The notes: generated from the sequence alone by a model not told the origin. Positions 1-11,223 are shown, counted from the first letter of the stretch. The stretch is 64,000 nucleotides of DNA from Agapetus fuscipes (GCA_951799405.1 OX637343.1:17586524-17650523), one strand, 5' to 3'. Made by a program: numbers and translations.

Positions 1-21
1 CGTATGTAAGTACACATGAAA

Positions 22-114
22 GGTACAGGTATGTAAGGATAGGAAGAAATTGAGGCAGCTCTGCAGAGGCTCTGGCCACCCCTAGCGGAATCGCGACAGA
101 GTTACAGTTACAGT
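22..114 (+). mobile_element. RTE-B LINE 3' end, fragment
   Basis: The sequence encodes the last residues of the RTE-B reverse transcriptase (KDRKK, then LCRGSGHP and a stop) and ends in two TTACAG units. The same 3' end recurs at 2560, 7742, 8163, 30240, 42068 and 49303. The 5' part is missing. Confidence 0.75.
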
Positions 115-224
115 ACCGATACACACGCAGAATGTGCAAGAGCCATAAATGTCAATATATCTTTGCAACTTAGATTACTGATAGAAATGGAGTAGTGAAC
201 TCGCCGAGTAATAATTATTATAAT

Positions 225-523
225 ATTAGGATGATTTATTTGGTGAGCGCTGTTTTTTAGTGTATCACACCTCAAGAGCCCTGTGCGAGCTTGGTCGTCA
301 CTGTAGAAAGCGCTAATCCTCAAGCAATACCCAGTTTCTGTAAGACTGTAAGTACCTTTAAGTACGGGTCTTTGAAAAAGGTTAAATATTAATTTTTCAC
401 ACAGCGAAGAGCATAATTTTTCGGAAAATAAATGGTACATGTTTTGTGCTCCGCCGGGATTTGAACCTACAAGGCTACAACATTCCATTTACGAGTCAGT
501 TACCACTGGACTACGGACCGGTC
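225..523 (-). mobile_element. S1 SINE, short-tail form
   Basis: Read on the minus strand it opens with a tRNA-like head (GGTCCGTAGTCCAGTGGTAA, B box near GGTTCAAATCC) and runs through the S1 body to the tail GCGCTCACCAAATAAATCAT. The head carries a small insertion near 465-480. Confidence 0.8.
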
Positions 524-1104
524 ACATACCTTTGCAACTTAGATTATACACCTATAGAATAGTCAATAGAGTAAAGAACTCGCTGAGTACTACTAGTAAG
601 CAATAGGTAATAATGGTAGTTCCTACGATCGACAAAAAAAACCTATAGACCGACAATATCTTTGACAAACACTCGAATCCATTGTTGAACCTCCAGTCAG
701 GCTTTCATATCTCCATGCATCTTAAACGCCCGCACTCTCATCTCAGTTCCCACCTTCCTCTCCAGCTAATCCCGAGCTGTCAAGCATACTTCACCCTAAT
801 CCCTGCCTAACAAGATGGCAGAGTGTTTACTACAAACAGTGTTTACTTCAAACAGTGTTTGTCACACAAACCGCGCCGTATCTTGACGAGATCTCAAGTG
901 GGAATTACTCGATGTTTTTTTTTCGAATAGTTATTTCTGTTGGTTTGTAGAATTTTGCGAATGTGCCAAATTGTACGCATAGGTAAATCTGAGATTCCAA
1001 GCCCTGGTATTTTCAAATTTAGTACAGCGACTTTATACTGGATGACAAGGACGCACTTATGTCAATCCTGTGGGTAGTATTATTTATCAGTTTAAAGTCA
1101 ATAA
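524..1104. other. Unassigned stretch
   Basis: A 30-bp scrap of R1c tail follows the S1 copy. The rest is ordinary AT-rich DNA with no ORF or repeat I could place. Confidence 0.5.
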
Positions 1105-1107
1105 TCT

Positions 1108-1598
1108 ATAATCCATAATCTAAGTTGCAAGGATATATTCATTTAAAGCTCTCAGATGTATGCCCACAAACAAACACGTGTAGTTCGCGCCTACAAATGC
1201 TGAATGTGTACTTACAAATAAAATCCAAACCTCAAATGAACATAAGCCCTACAATTTTGCTGACCTTCCCTGACACAGGGGTGACATTTGCAAAGTGGAC
1301 CATTTTTTACAGTATGGGTGGTCAGCCTCATACCAACCTATAAGTCAAGGAATACGAATAATAAATAACATTTAATATAATAAAGAACAAAACCTTAAAA
1401 AGAAATCTATCCAAAAAAAGTAAAAAAAAATCCTACACAAACAATATATCAAATTTATAAACCAACATTGCAAATTAACATTGCAGATTAGCCGCCACTT
1501 CTTTCTGTCCTTGCATACTTCTTTCATTTCATCCAGAGTCATAACCTTTTTCATACAAGCCCTCCTTTTATTATGACTCTGGATATGTCTAATATGCT
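1108..1598 (-). mobile_element. RTE-A LINE 3' end with R1c tail
   Basis: Positions 1480-1598 encode the RTE-A C-terminus on the minus strand (MTLDEMKEVCKDRKKW, then RLICNV). Without a break the sequence continues into a 3' UTR whose last 250 bp is the R1c unit, ending in TTATAGATTAT-type repeats. This is one of four places where the ORF and R1 are physically continuous, which links the abundant R1 repeats to this LINE. Confidence 0.85.
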
Positions 1599-1667
1599 AA
1601 CGTTGAAATTACGGGGCCTTACGGGGGTAACAATTGGAATAGTCAATCTAATAAATTAATTACTTCA

Positions 1668-1916
1668 CTTCGCCAACGTCACCCCTGTTTCAGGGAAGGT
1701 CGGCATAAGTTGTAGGGTGCATTGTTCATTTGAGGATTGGATTTTAATTTGTAAGTACACATGTAACATTTGTAAGCAAAAACTTACACGTACAAGCTCG
1801 CACTTACACATGCCGCGCGTGGACTCACAATATAAGAACCCAATCTCAAATGAACATAAGCCCTGCAACTCTTGCCGACTTTCCCTGAAACAAAGGTGGC
1901 ATTGGTGAAAATACAC
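1668..1916. repeat. Two partial R1 units, head to head
   Basis: The first half (to about 1785) is the left part of R1 on the plus strand. The second half is the left part of R1 on the minus strand. They meet near ACACGTACAAGCTCG and form an imperfect inverted repeat. Confidence 0.75.
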
Positions 1917-2371
1917 CAATGTTTACTTTTTCCCAGATAATTTGTCAGTTTTATTATGTGTTAGCGTATTTAGAAGTTTAACAGTAAGGTTAATTAGAAG
2001 CCTTAAATCAGAACCAATTTAATAGCCTAGAAATTAAATATATGATTTAAAACAAATCTGTTGAAATTTTACTGATTAAAAACAGGATTTTCTCTTAGAT
2101 TAGCAAATAAATTATTTCGCCAATTAAATAAATAACTAGTATTGATAGAGAAACATAAAATATAATTTATTTCCTATAAATATTAACGAGGCAAGACTAA
2201 AAAGGCGACATTTTTTATGCTTTTTTAAGACAGTATTGATTTTGCAATTATTGACCGGTTTTCTGATCGAATGGTTAACATCGTAGGGTAAAGGAAAGAA
2301 AAATAAATTATCTTATACTAGTGTATCTAAGCGCGTTAGACATAAACGGTTGTAAAAATAATCTATTTTAT
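1917..2371. other. Unassigned AT-rich stretch
   Basis: No ORF, repeat or promoter signal I could support. Confidence 0.5.
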
Positions 2372-2553
2372 CTAAGTTGCAAAGATATGTTTACATTTAA
2401 AAATCACATCAAATGCATGCCCACAAACAGACACGTGTAAGTTCTAATGTAATCTAATCTAATCTAAGTTGCAAAAGATGTAACATTAGGAATTCACATT
2501 ACATGCATTCTCGCAAGCAGACACGTACAAGTTCACGCTTGCGCATGCCATGA
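2372..2553 (-). repeat. Two adjacent R1 tail fragments
   Basis: An R1c/d-like piece (2372-2440) and an R1a piece (2447-2553) lie in the same orientation. Both keep the 3' tail and lack the 5' half. The second begins with TAATC repeats. Confidence 0.7.
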
Positions 2554-2559
2554 AATGTG

Positions 2560-2768
2560 ATAGTGAAAAAAAGAAAGGGAAGACCGAGAAAAGTATGGCT
2601 GGATCAGATTGGTGACATTATGAAAGTATCGGATATACAAAGAGAATGTAATGAAAAAGGTGATGGATATGAATGAATTGAAAGAAGAATGCAAAGATAG
2701 GGGGAAAAAGGTGACAAATCTGCAAAGGCTCTGGCCACCTCTAGTTGAATGGTGATAGAGTTACAGTA
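2560..2768 (+). mobile_element. RTE-B LINE 3' end
   Basis: It encodes a decayed C-terminus including KKGRPRKVWLDQIGD- and KKVMDMNELKEECKDR-like stretches, then the shared CTGGCCACC motif near the stop and an AGAGTTACAGT tail. Frame changes show it is dead. Confidence 0.75.
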
Positions 2769-3213
2769 AAATATATCGATTTCATCAATAAAAAAAAATG
2801 TTTTTTTCTCTGTGGTTCAGCTTTAAGCCATGGTGTAATTTTATCCGGTATAAATATTTTCAAACATCTGAAACCGCATGGCTTTTCAAGATGCTCCCTA
2901 GCGCGGATAATGGCACAGGTACCTACCTGGATTTCCTTTATGGGTGCGTTTATCGAACAAGAGCAACTTTTACCTGGACGCCCCCATTCTGCTGACGCAC
3001 AGAGCATACTGTTATTGTATTTCTCTTTCACAGGATGGAACATCTTCTTCTTCCCGCCCAAAGAATGTCTCAGTTTTGCGGACAAAATTTGTGACAGGGT
3101 TGGCACAAATTCTTTAAAATTACTTTATTTATTTTTATTTTATTCCTTGACTTTGTTGATTTTATTTATTTTATTAACGGACACTTTGTTTAATTGTTTA
3201 ATGTTTATTTATT
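2769..3213. other. Unassigned stretch, open in both directions
   Basis: Long overlapping ORFs exist on both strands, but neither has a recognisable domain and one begins inside RTE-B sequence. GTGACAGGGTTGGC at about 3093 also occurs in reverse near 25813. Confidence 0.4.
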
Positions 3214-3462
3214 ATTCCTTGACTTATAGGTTGTTATGAGGCTGACCACCCATACTGTAAAAGATGGTTCACTTTGCCAATGTCACCCGTGTTTCAGGGA
3301 AGGTCGGCAAGAGTTGCAAGGCTTATGTTCATTTTAGATTGGGTTTTTTATACTGTAGGTCCACATTCGGCATGTGTGAGCGCGAAATTATGCGCGTCTG
3401 CTTGTGGGAATGCATTTTATATGAATCTCAAATGATACATATCTGTGCAGCTTAGATTTAGC
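3214..3462 (+). repeat. R1b unit, complete
   Basis: It starts at the common 5' boundary (ATTCCTTGACTTATAGG) and ends in GCAGCTTAGATTTAG. The body is of the R1b type (GGTCCACATTCGGCATGTG). Confidence 0.8.
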
Positions 3463-3567
3463 CCCGATCGTTCATATACATAATTTATGACAAAGTAATT
3501 TACAATGATTAAAATAGAAAAAATAAATTGCACAGGATCTACACTCGACTTTCATGCATAAATCAAC

Positions 3568-3833
3568 CTAAATCTAATCTGAATCTAAGCTGCAAAGAAA
3601 CAAATCATTTAAGATTCATATTAAACGCATTCCCACAAGCAGACACGTATAAGTTCGCGCTAACACATGCCGCATATGGACCTACAATATAAAAAAAAAC
3701 AATCTCAAATGAACATAAGCCCTGCAACTCTTGCCGACCTTACATGAAACAGGGGTGACATTGGCAAAGTGACCCATCTTTTTACAGTTTGGGTGGTCAG
3801 CCTCATACTAATCTATAAGTCAAAGAATTCAAG
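3568..3833 (-). repeat. R1b unit, complete
   Basis: On the minus strand it runs from the common 5' boundary (CTTTGACTTATAG) to GCAGCTTAGATTCAG. It faces the copy at 3214 with about 105 bp between, so the two make an inverted pair. Confidence 0.8.
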
Positions 3834-5585
3834 GTTTTTTTTGTATTGAAAATAACTTCCCATAGAAGGTGAACTAATTATGTGGAAGTGCTTCTGTCAA
3901 ACATCTAAGCTACAGGATTTTCTCATTTCCAAACGTGAGAAATTTAAAATCTTTTGAAATAAATGAGAAAGTGGAAAACATTCGCTTTGTTAAAATTTAT
4001 TGGCAATATACATAACCTACCAATCACACCCCTTGGGATATTAAACTGCAAAAAATTGCACATTAAATTAGCAACTAAGATGTGAGTCGTGTGGAATCAA
4101 AGACAACAATCTGCGATTTTGGCCACAATGTGAAAATAACCTTTTCTGCGTTTCCATGTATTTTCTCATTTTCTTAAAGGAATCCCATTTTGCCGCTTTC
4201 AGAAAACACAACCAATGTGTACCTACTTTGGATAAGTTTAATACGATGCATCTGTTTTCATACACAACAAAAAAAAAAAATTTAAACCTACCTATACTCA
4301 AAAAAATAATAATAAAATTGCATGTGGTAGGCAACCCTGCACTTATAAAATCGCATTCATTCCAAATTCAAAAACGATAATAGAACCCGAGGCCTCTCGA
4401 ACACTGTTTGAATTTCGAACGAAAAAAATAATGTTGCAAACAGCTTAAGCCACCTATGAGGGCTTATTATTTGGACCGGTAGGTATAAATAACAAAAATA
4501 CCTACCGGAGATTATGAAAGGGAATTGGCAACACTGCTTGAGATGTCATTGTAGGGCATTCATGCGATCCTGATACCTTTGAATATTTTATATTAATTAT
4601 TGTACCTTTTACATCACCATGAAATTGCTACAAATACTACAAAAAAATTGTTGAATATGACTTTTCAAAGGATAAAACATTCAAATAAAAATTAAAGCAT
4701 TTTTTACATCAAAAACTGAAAACAGTGACTCATTTGATTTTAAGGGTAAAGGTTACAGGTTACAACTTTACAGGAAGTGAGCGCCATTTCCAAAAAAATG
4801 GTTCTGATTTCTTGTGAAGGCTGGATAAACCTTGACCCGTCTAAGAAAAAAACAGGAAATAATGTATGAAACCCTTTGATTAGAAATTTTCAAAAATTTA
4901 AATGAGAAAGATTTAAATAAAAACTTTTATAGATAGGTATACAACCGAAGTAAGATGGCCTGTGTAAGAATTTGTGAAGTATTCGACAAATACATATTAA
5001 ATCTTCCATAAAATTTAAAAATCGTAAATTACAACCGCCATAAATTCGAATTGAAAATGTTAATTTCAAATTTCGAATTCAAAGACAATAATAATCTGTG
5101 ACAGCATAATCATTGCCAGGTAAATGAAAATGATTTGTACACATTCTAAATTATACCTACCTACCCACATTCTTAGGACTCGACAGAAAAAATAAAGACA
5201 TAAAATATACACTTTTCTAGTTATAATTAAAATTTATGCTGCAATGAAAATCTGCAAAACATAACCTTTAAATTTTTATGCAAATTTTTACAGCTTTTTT
5301 TAAATTGACACATTCGTTGACGAGGGGTCAGAGTTGCTATATGCATTATGTAGGTAGGTATTTATACGGAGTGGTAGGTATTTAAAAATATAATTTATGA
5401 AGAATCGACATGGCTGGATAAGTGAGCGTTCCCACGCCTTAAGAAACGTCTGATGACCCAACTAAAGCAGACCATAAACAAGAATGATTCCTTTTTTAAA
5501 TAAATTATGAACTCTTTCGCGCCCACGCAATTTTCACACTAATAATTATAATTATTGTTATTTTAGACTTGAAATTAATTGGGGT
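3834..5585. other. Unassigned AT-rich stretch
   Basis: About 1.75 kb with only small signals: a 12-bp inverted repeat (CCGGTAGGTAT/ATACCTACCGG, 4476-4507) and a 40-bp scrap of S2 (minus strand, near 4800-4840). No coding signal was seen. Confidence 0.5.
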
Positions 5586-5850
5586 ATGTTCCTTCGCTTT
5601 TAGGTTGGTATGCGGCTGATCCCCCAATGTGTAGAAAATGGTTCATTTTGCCAATGTCATCCCTATTTCAGGGAAGGTCGGCAGGAGTTGCAGGGTGTAT
5701 GTCCATTTGAGATTTGGTTTTTATGTTGTAGGTTCACGTGCGACATGCGCAAGCGCGAATTTGTACGTGTCTGCTTGTGAGAATAGATATTATGTAAATC
5801 CCCAATGTTACATATTTTTGCAACTTAGATTAGATTAGATTAGATTAAAT
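5586..5850 (+). repeat. R1a unit, complete
   Basis: It runs from the common 5' boundary to GCAACTTAGATTAGATTAGA. The four tail units are clean, suggesting a fairly recent copy. Confidence 0.8.
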
Positions 5851-6189
5851 AAGTATAGAATTATGACCTTTATTATTCGACTAAATAGAGATCTCTTGTT
5901 CAACTTGATTTTTTATTCCACTGGAGGTGTCCAGAGACTCTGCACATTTGCTTTCACTTCTTTCTACACTTGCTTTCACTTTCTCATAGAGAATCACATC
6001 TCAAGGATCCAATTCAAGCTAATCCCAGTTGCTGTAAGGTTCGGTTAAGCTTTGTGACGTAGAGTTCTGAATGAAATTTGAACTTATTAAATTCTGATTC
6101 ATGGCTTGAAGCTATAGCCACTGGACCACGACCACGGACGTCTATCCTTTCTGGAATTTTTCAATTCATACATTTTCCTTCTTGTTTTT
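5851..6189. other. Unassigned stretch
   Basis: A short anonymous region between R1a and S1L. A weak tRNA-head-like string near 6105-6145 (GAAGCTATAGCCACTGGACCA) is too degraded to call. Confidence 0.4.
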
Positions 6190-6492
6190 TTTTAAGAAAT
6201 CCTGTGCAGGATACTCCCTAGATTTCAGAGACTCTAGGGGTCTATGATACTTGTTGTAGTGCTGCAGAGGTGTTAACGAGCTTGGTTGTGGCTACAAAGC
6301 GCCAATACTCAAGCAAGACCCAGTTGCTGTAAGGCTGGATGAACCTTTAGTGACCGGTCTTTGGTAAAGGTTTCATGAATTTTTCAACCCAACAAGGAGC
6401 ATATTTGAAAATGTAAATGGTATTTTTTTGTGCTCCTTCATTTACCTTCCATTTACGAGTCCAAAGTGTTGCCACTGGACTATGGACCGGTT
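6190..6492 (-). mobile_element. S1L SINE, long-tail form
   Basis: On the minus strand a tRNA-like head leads into the S1 body and then the long tail containing CTCTGCAGCAC, a small hairpin around CTAGAGTCTCTGAAATCTAG, and a terminal AGGATTTCTTAAAAAAAA. That terminus resembles the LINE 3' end at 34050-34115. Part of the B-box region is lost. Confidence 0.8.
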
Positions 6493-6507
6493 ATATATTT
6501 GATGAGC

Positions 6508-6770
6508 ATCAGTTCCTTGACCAATAGGCTGTTATGAGGCTGATCCCCATGCTGTAAAAGTGGTTCACTTTTGCGAATGCCACCCCGGTTTGAGAAAAAG
6601 GCGACAAGAGTTGCAAGGCTTATGTTAATGTGAGGTTTGGTTTATTTTATCAGTGCACACGTTGCCTGTATAAGCGCACATTTATACACGTGTCTACTTG
6701 TGGGCATGCATTTAAGATGAATTTTACTTAAATGTTAATATATCGTTGCAACTTAGAGTATAGATAACAT
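6508..6770 (+). repeat. R1d unit, complete
   Basis: It has the R1d signature (CCACCCCGGTTTGAG; short GCACACGTTG centre) and ends near GCAACTTAGAGTATAGAT. Confidence 0.75.
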
Positions 6771-7741
6771 ATGTTGAGCCCTAATTATCATAGGTTCTTG
6801 AACTATACAGCATGATTTAAACATTTGAAATAGACTAACTTTAGATGTACGGTTCAACCACGGAGGAAGTATTTAATGGGGGGGCTATGAATGTGATTCA
6901 GTACCAATCAACATGATGCACCGTTTAAGACACCTTACATTGTTTATAATGCTGTCTCGCTCACGACATATGAAATGATTTTCTAATTTTCTATGTAAGC
7001 AACGTGTCTCTACTCCGTCTTCAATCTATTAACATATCACCATAGAAACCATGAAATCACCATGGCAACAGAATTTGTTACTAGTGTTATTGAAAGTATG
7101 AAAATATGTGATAAATTCCGAATTCAAAAATGTTCCGACCTCATTGTGTACGGGATGATTTTCACAAGTATCTATTACCGCGAGCATAGAAGTTACATAC
7201 TTGAATAAGGAAGTACCTACAAACTTGAACATCACTAGTTCCAAAAATGGCTGTCACTTTCGCGAACAAAATATATCGACAACAGTTTCTTAGGTGAAAT
7301 ATTATTCCATATTTTTTACAACATTTATTTTATTTTGTTGGCACGCTTAGAAAATATCCAGTGTGGCATTTATATGGATTTTTTTTCAATTAGGTTACAC
7401 AGCTGTTGACAGTTGGAAGGTTACCGATAGACTGAATTTGGATTTTTGCATGATGAGTGGGTTAGCGCATTCCTAATTCTCAAAGGATTGATTACTTAGC
7501 CCATCCAGTTCGTATATATCGATGGGTTCAACCACATAATAGAGTTGAACGCCCAAGGGCGCCAAAAACTTCATAAGGTATGTAGGTACTTACCTGAGTT
7601 CATGACCTTCAAATATTTAACTAAAATTAAAAACATACATATCGACGGTTAAAAGGAAGTAATTAATCCGTAGGGGCGTAGGGCATAAGCGACGTTTTGG
7701 TCAAAAATGAGTTATGAACGCTATCCTACTTGAAATTTTAT
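6771..7741. other. Unassigned stretch
   Basis: About 970 bp without recognisable coding or repeat content. A 71-codon minus-strand ORF at 7029-7244 has no family resemblance and is treated as chance. Confidence 0.5.
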
Positions 7742-7951
7742 GAAGAAAAAGTATGGAGTGATCAGATTGAGGAGATTGTGAAAGAATGGGATATACAAAG
7801 TGAGCGTAAAAGAAGAAAATGCATGAAAAAGGTGATGGATATGAATGAATTGAAAGAGGTATGTAAGGATAGGAAAAAATGGAGGCAGCTCTGCAGAGGC
7901 CCTGGCCACCCCTAGCGGAATGGCGACAGAGTTACAGTTACAGTTACAGTG
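7742..7951 (+). mobile_element. RTE-B LINE 3' end
   Basis: An open C-terminal piece reads KVWSDQIEEIVKEWDIQ, then ERKRRKCMKKVMDMNELKE and LCRGPGHP with a stop, followed by four TTACAG-like units. It is 5'-truncated within the C-terminal region. Confidence 0.85.
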
Positions 7952-8162
7952 GTCAAAAATGAGTTATGAATGCTATCCTACTTGAAATTTTCCGCTCTTT
8001 CTAATGCGCTATAAACTCCCATAGCTCTACGATGATTTTTGTGTTGTTTATGCCCAAGCAAACAACTGCATTTTCGAAGTATGGTTTTGGTGTAACCGAC
8101 AAGATCATAAAGGCGCTTGTGAATTAAAAAAATTGTACAACATCGTAAAACCACATTAATTG

Positions 8163-8400
8163 GTAACTGTAACTCTGTCGCTATTCCGATAGGGGTGGCC
8201 AGAGCTTCTGCAGAGTTGCCTCCATTTTTTCCTATCCTGACATACGTCTTTCAATTCATTCATATCCATTACCTTTTTCATGCATTTTTTTCTTTAACGC
8301 TCACTTTGTACATTCCATTCTTTCACAATCTCCTCAATCTGATCACTCCATACTTTTCTCGGTCGTCTCTTCCCTCTTTTTCCTTTCACTCTTTCTTTGT
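8163..8400 (-). mobile_element. RTE-B LINE 3' end, inverted partner
   Basis: The same C-terminus and tail as the copy at 7742 lie here on the minus strand, about 210 bp away. The two form a tail-to-tail inverted repeat of about 210-240 bp. Confidence 0.85.
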
Positions 8401-8764
8401 ATATAAACTTTAAAAAAATGTAAATGAACTTAAAAAATAGGAATGCCAATAAATGCCTTTATTTTGTTAATTTTAGAGCTGTTTTGATTTTAACGATATG
8501 ATACAAAATAAAAACGTAATGCATTTTTCTGCAATCTCAAACTTGAAACTGCTCTCCTGAACAATTAAGTTTTTGTCAACAAATAAAAAAAAATGGTTGC
8601 ATGTACGTAAATCAGCTGATGTGAATCATCTTCCCTGTTCAAACCCAAATGCAAGCATTACATTATAGGTACAATCTAAGCTTTCGACTGGACTGATTTA
8701 AATAGATAGATTATTTTTTATTATATTTAAGTGACCTATATATTATAATATTTTTTTTAGTTTC
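8401..8764. other. Unassigned AT-rich stretch
   Basis: Nothing recognisable between RTE-B and R1d. Confidence 0.5.
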
Positions 8765-9022
8765 ACGTTCCTTGACTGATAGGTTGGTACGAGGCTGACC
8801 ACCCGTGCTGTAAAAATCGGTTCACTTTTGCCAATGCCACCCCGGTTCAGGGAACGGCGGCAGGAGTTGCAAGGTTTATGTCCATGTGAGGTTTTCTTTA
8901 TTTGTATGCACACATGCAGAATGTGTAGGCGCGAACCTACATGTGCCTGTCTGTGGGCATGCATTTCATATGAACCTTAAATGCTTACATATCCTTGCAG
9001 CTTAGATTATAGATTATAGACG
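8765..9022 (+). repeat. R1d unit, complete
   Basis: It runs from CCTTGACTGATAGG to GCAGCTTAGATTATAGATTATAG. The centre is GTATGCACACATGCAGAATG. Confidence 0.8.
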
Positions 9023-9239
9023 TGAGGCTAATCACCTTTCGTGTTGAGTATTTGTTTAGTGAATGCCTTCTTCCCTCCGTGTTCTAGTAATTACAAAAAA
9101 TAAACACAATTTACATATTCAAGTTTGACCTCTAACCTCTTCTGAAATAAACAAACACAAGTAATGAGGCCTTTACAGTTAGGACCCTCGAGGGTAGATC
9201 ACAATGGCTTTTTCCCACAAAAAGATAAAACTCATTCGA

Positions 9240-9655
9240 CAGTTAATAATAATAATACAATATTTTTATAGCGCCTTTTCATGACTCTTGGTCATCCCAA
9301 AGGCGCTTGCTCATATGAGCGCGCGAACAGGTGGGTCTTCAACCCCTTTCTAAAAGTACTCTCCAGATCCATTTCGCGCAGGTCATCTGGGAGGCCGTTC
9401 CATATCGTTGGAGCAGCCACCTTGAAGGCTCGATCTCCAAAAACGGTCTTCTTTTCCCTTCTTGGAAACTCTATCCGACTGCGACATGATGCTGCTGATC
9501 GCAGTGTTGCTGTTCTGCTGCTTGTGGTGGCTGGAGCTATCATATCCTTTAAATATTTCGGTGCGGTCCCGCGCAGGCTCTTGAAGACCAGCAACCCTAT
9601 CTTATACTGGACCCGAGTTCCCGAGGACCCGAGTTCAATTGCATGAGAGTTTGTT
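9240..9655 (-). mobile_element. CR1-like LINE 3' end
   Basis: The minus strand encodes the C-terminal tail typical of CR1-clade reverse transcriptases: VFKSLRGTAPKYLKDMI, then TVFGDRAFKVAAPTIWNGLP and FRKGLKTHLFARS, stopping at about 9292. The 3' UTR (GGCGCTATAAAAATATTG) ends in ATT repeats. Related ends lie at 36000, 49922 and 59050. The palm domain is absent. Confidence 0.85.
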
Positions 9656-9767
9656 TTCTAACCAAAAGGTCTATAGTTAGGTTTTAGTTGGAATTACGTA
9701 TTTATCATTTTGTCATTTGAAATATTTACAATTCTAATAACTACTACACAGTTTTTTTTTATTCGGA

Positions 9768-9872
9768 TTTTAGACAAACCGTTATAAGATAACGTCTATT
9801 GTTATAGAGTTCATCCTCAGTGGTCGTGCAGAGAGGGTGTCTCCTGAAGACGTTAGCTACGTCGCTAACAAA
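9768..9872 (+). repeat. Hairpin-bearing repeat (Penelope-associated?)
   Basis: It contains CTCCTGAAGACG, a 7-bp stem (GTTAGC/GCTAAC plus a flanking pair), then AAAACG. Close relatives at 25409, 34549 and 43062 have GACGAAACG here. The left part (GACAAACCGTTATAAGA) is complementary to the right part of the copy at 25409. Confidence 0.55.
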
Positions 9873-9879
9873 ACGTTTA

Positions 9880-10135
9880 CTTATTTTTACAGGTAAAGGG
9901 GACGACCTTATACCAACCACTTAAGTAGGGGCTTCCCAGTTCCCGAGGGGACCGGTAGGTACTCATTTCTCGGGAAGGTTTAGTAAACCTTGCCGGTATT
10001 TTTTTTTTGGGCTTGAAATAAACACCGAAACGGGAAATCATTTCTGACACCCTCGGTGGGATTTGAGCCCAAGCTCTTGGTATGAAATGCAATCACTCTA
10101 CTAACTGCGAATCAAACTCGTTAAAAGCGTTAACC
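9880..10135 (-). mobile_element. S2 SINE
   Basis: On the minus strand this is the S2 body with ATTTCCCGTTTCGGTGTTTA and the CTTCCCAGTTCCCGAGGGG segment. The tRNA-like head is degraded and followed by unrelated sequence. Confidence 0.75.
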
Positions 10136-10183
10136 GCTAGACTAAGGACCGTACAAAATGAAATTCAAAGCATCAATTGGGGA

Positions 10184-10450
10184 TAAGTCTGCAGATGCTT
10201 TGGCCACCCATCAACCAACAGAGTGACCTGGGGATTTCTGGGACGGGAGGACTCTACACTATGTGAGTGTGGAGCTCAGCAAACTATGGAGCACCTGCGG
10301 TGTTGTCCCTCCTGTCCGACAAGCTGCTCCATGGATGATCTCTTTGCGGGCAACCAAAGAGCTGTAGACATTGCTCGTTACTGGGCCAATACGGTGTGAA
10401 GCTGACACGAAGAAGAAGAAGAACCAACAGAGTTACAGTTACAGTTACAT
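10184..10450 (+). mobile_element. RTE-B 3' end split by a LINE insertion
   Basis: The left piece (AAGTCTGCAGATGCTTTGGC, to 10224) and the right piece (CAACAGAGTTACAGTTACAG, from 10422) are one RTE-B tail. The LINE fragment at 10225-10421 separates them, and the 12-bp sequence AACCAACAGAGT is duplicated on both sides. Confidence 0.85.
10225..10421 (+). mobile_element. Non-LTR LINE 3' end inserted in RTE-B
   Basis: The fragment encodes a cysteine/histidine-rich C-terminus (CECGAQQTMEHLRCC, then RAVDIARYWANTV and a stop) typical of the end of several insect LINE ORFs, and ends in GAA repeats. It is flanked by 12-bp duplications at 10213-10224 and 10422-10433. The clade cannot be assigned from this piece alone. 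Confidence 0.8.
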
Positions 10451-10451
10451 C

Positions 10452-11220
10452 ATTGGACATTGAAAATGAACTTGAAAAATGATCGTTAATTCTGTTGAAT
10501 GAAAATCCTCCTAAGCCTTAATGTCTTCCAGCTAATTTCATTATTAACTGAAATTGCCAGCTGTCTTTTATGTTTTTATTATTTTCCCAAATACCTGGAA
10601 ACGTCTTGTGTGTGAAAACGCTCATTCTGTGTGGCATGGCCGGCTAGATGAGGAAGAAAAAAAACCTGCAGGACATTAAAAATGTTAAATGTGTCTCAGC
10701 TGTCAAACGGGGACAACGAGAAAAAAAAATGGCGGGTGACGTGTTCCACAACTGAAAAATGAAAAACAAAAACGGCCGTTCGAACAGGGCTGGATCCGGA
10801 TGACGAGTTTTGTTCTTTTTTTTTTAAATTCAAATTCAAATGTGGAACCTCAATTCAACACACAGAAAAAACAAATAAAAACTCTCTGGTTGCAATTGTA
10901 GCATTTTCTTAAGGAAACCAATGAGGTATGCACATAAATACATTTCAAAAAGTGAAAAAAATGACACGTCACACGGCCGGGTTGCTAGGGCCAAAGCTAA
11001 CTAATAATTTGGTATCGGTTGTTGAGTGACATTTGAGAAAAATTCTAAATTCAAGCCTTCGTGCAAAAATGTTCCTAATTCATTATTTATTCAGGAAAAT
11101 TACATTGAAAAAGGTATATAAATATTTTTCAATTATTTCCAAGGGATAATCTTCTCAACTCTTGATAAAGCTGAGTAAACCTTGCATTTTTGCATCTAGG
11201 ACAGGCCAACGCTCCCAATC
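10452..11220. other. Unassigned stretch
   Basis: Mostly AT-rich and anonymous. An S2 scrap (GCTGAGTAAACCTTGC) sits near 11168. Confidence 0.5.
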
Positions 11221-11223
11221 TAG

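Noticed and set aside
2745..3239. 164-codon plus-strand ORF, with a 121-codon ORF on the other strand
   Set aside because: It begins in RTE-B sequence, both strands are open, and neither protein shows a domain or codon bias.
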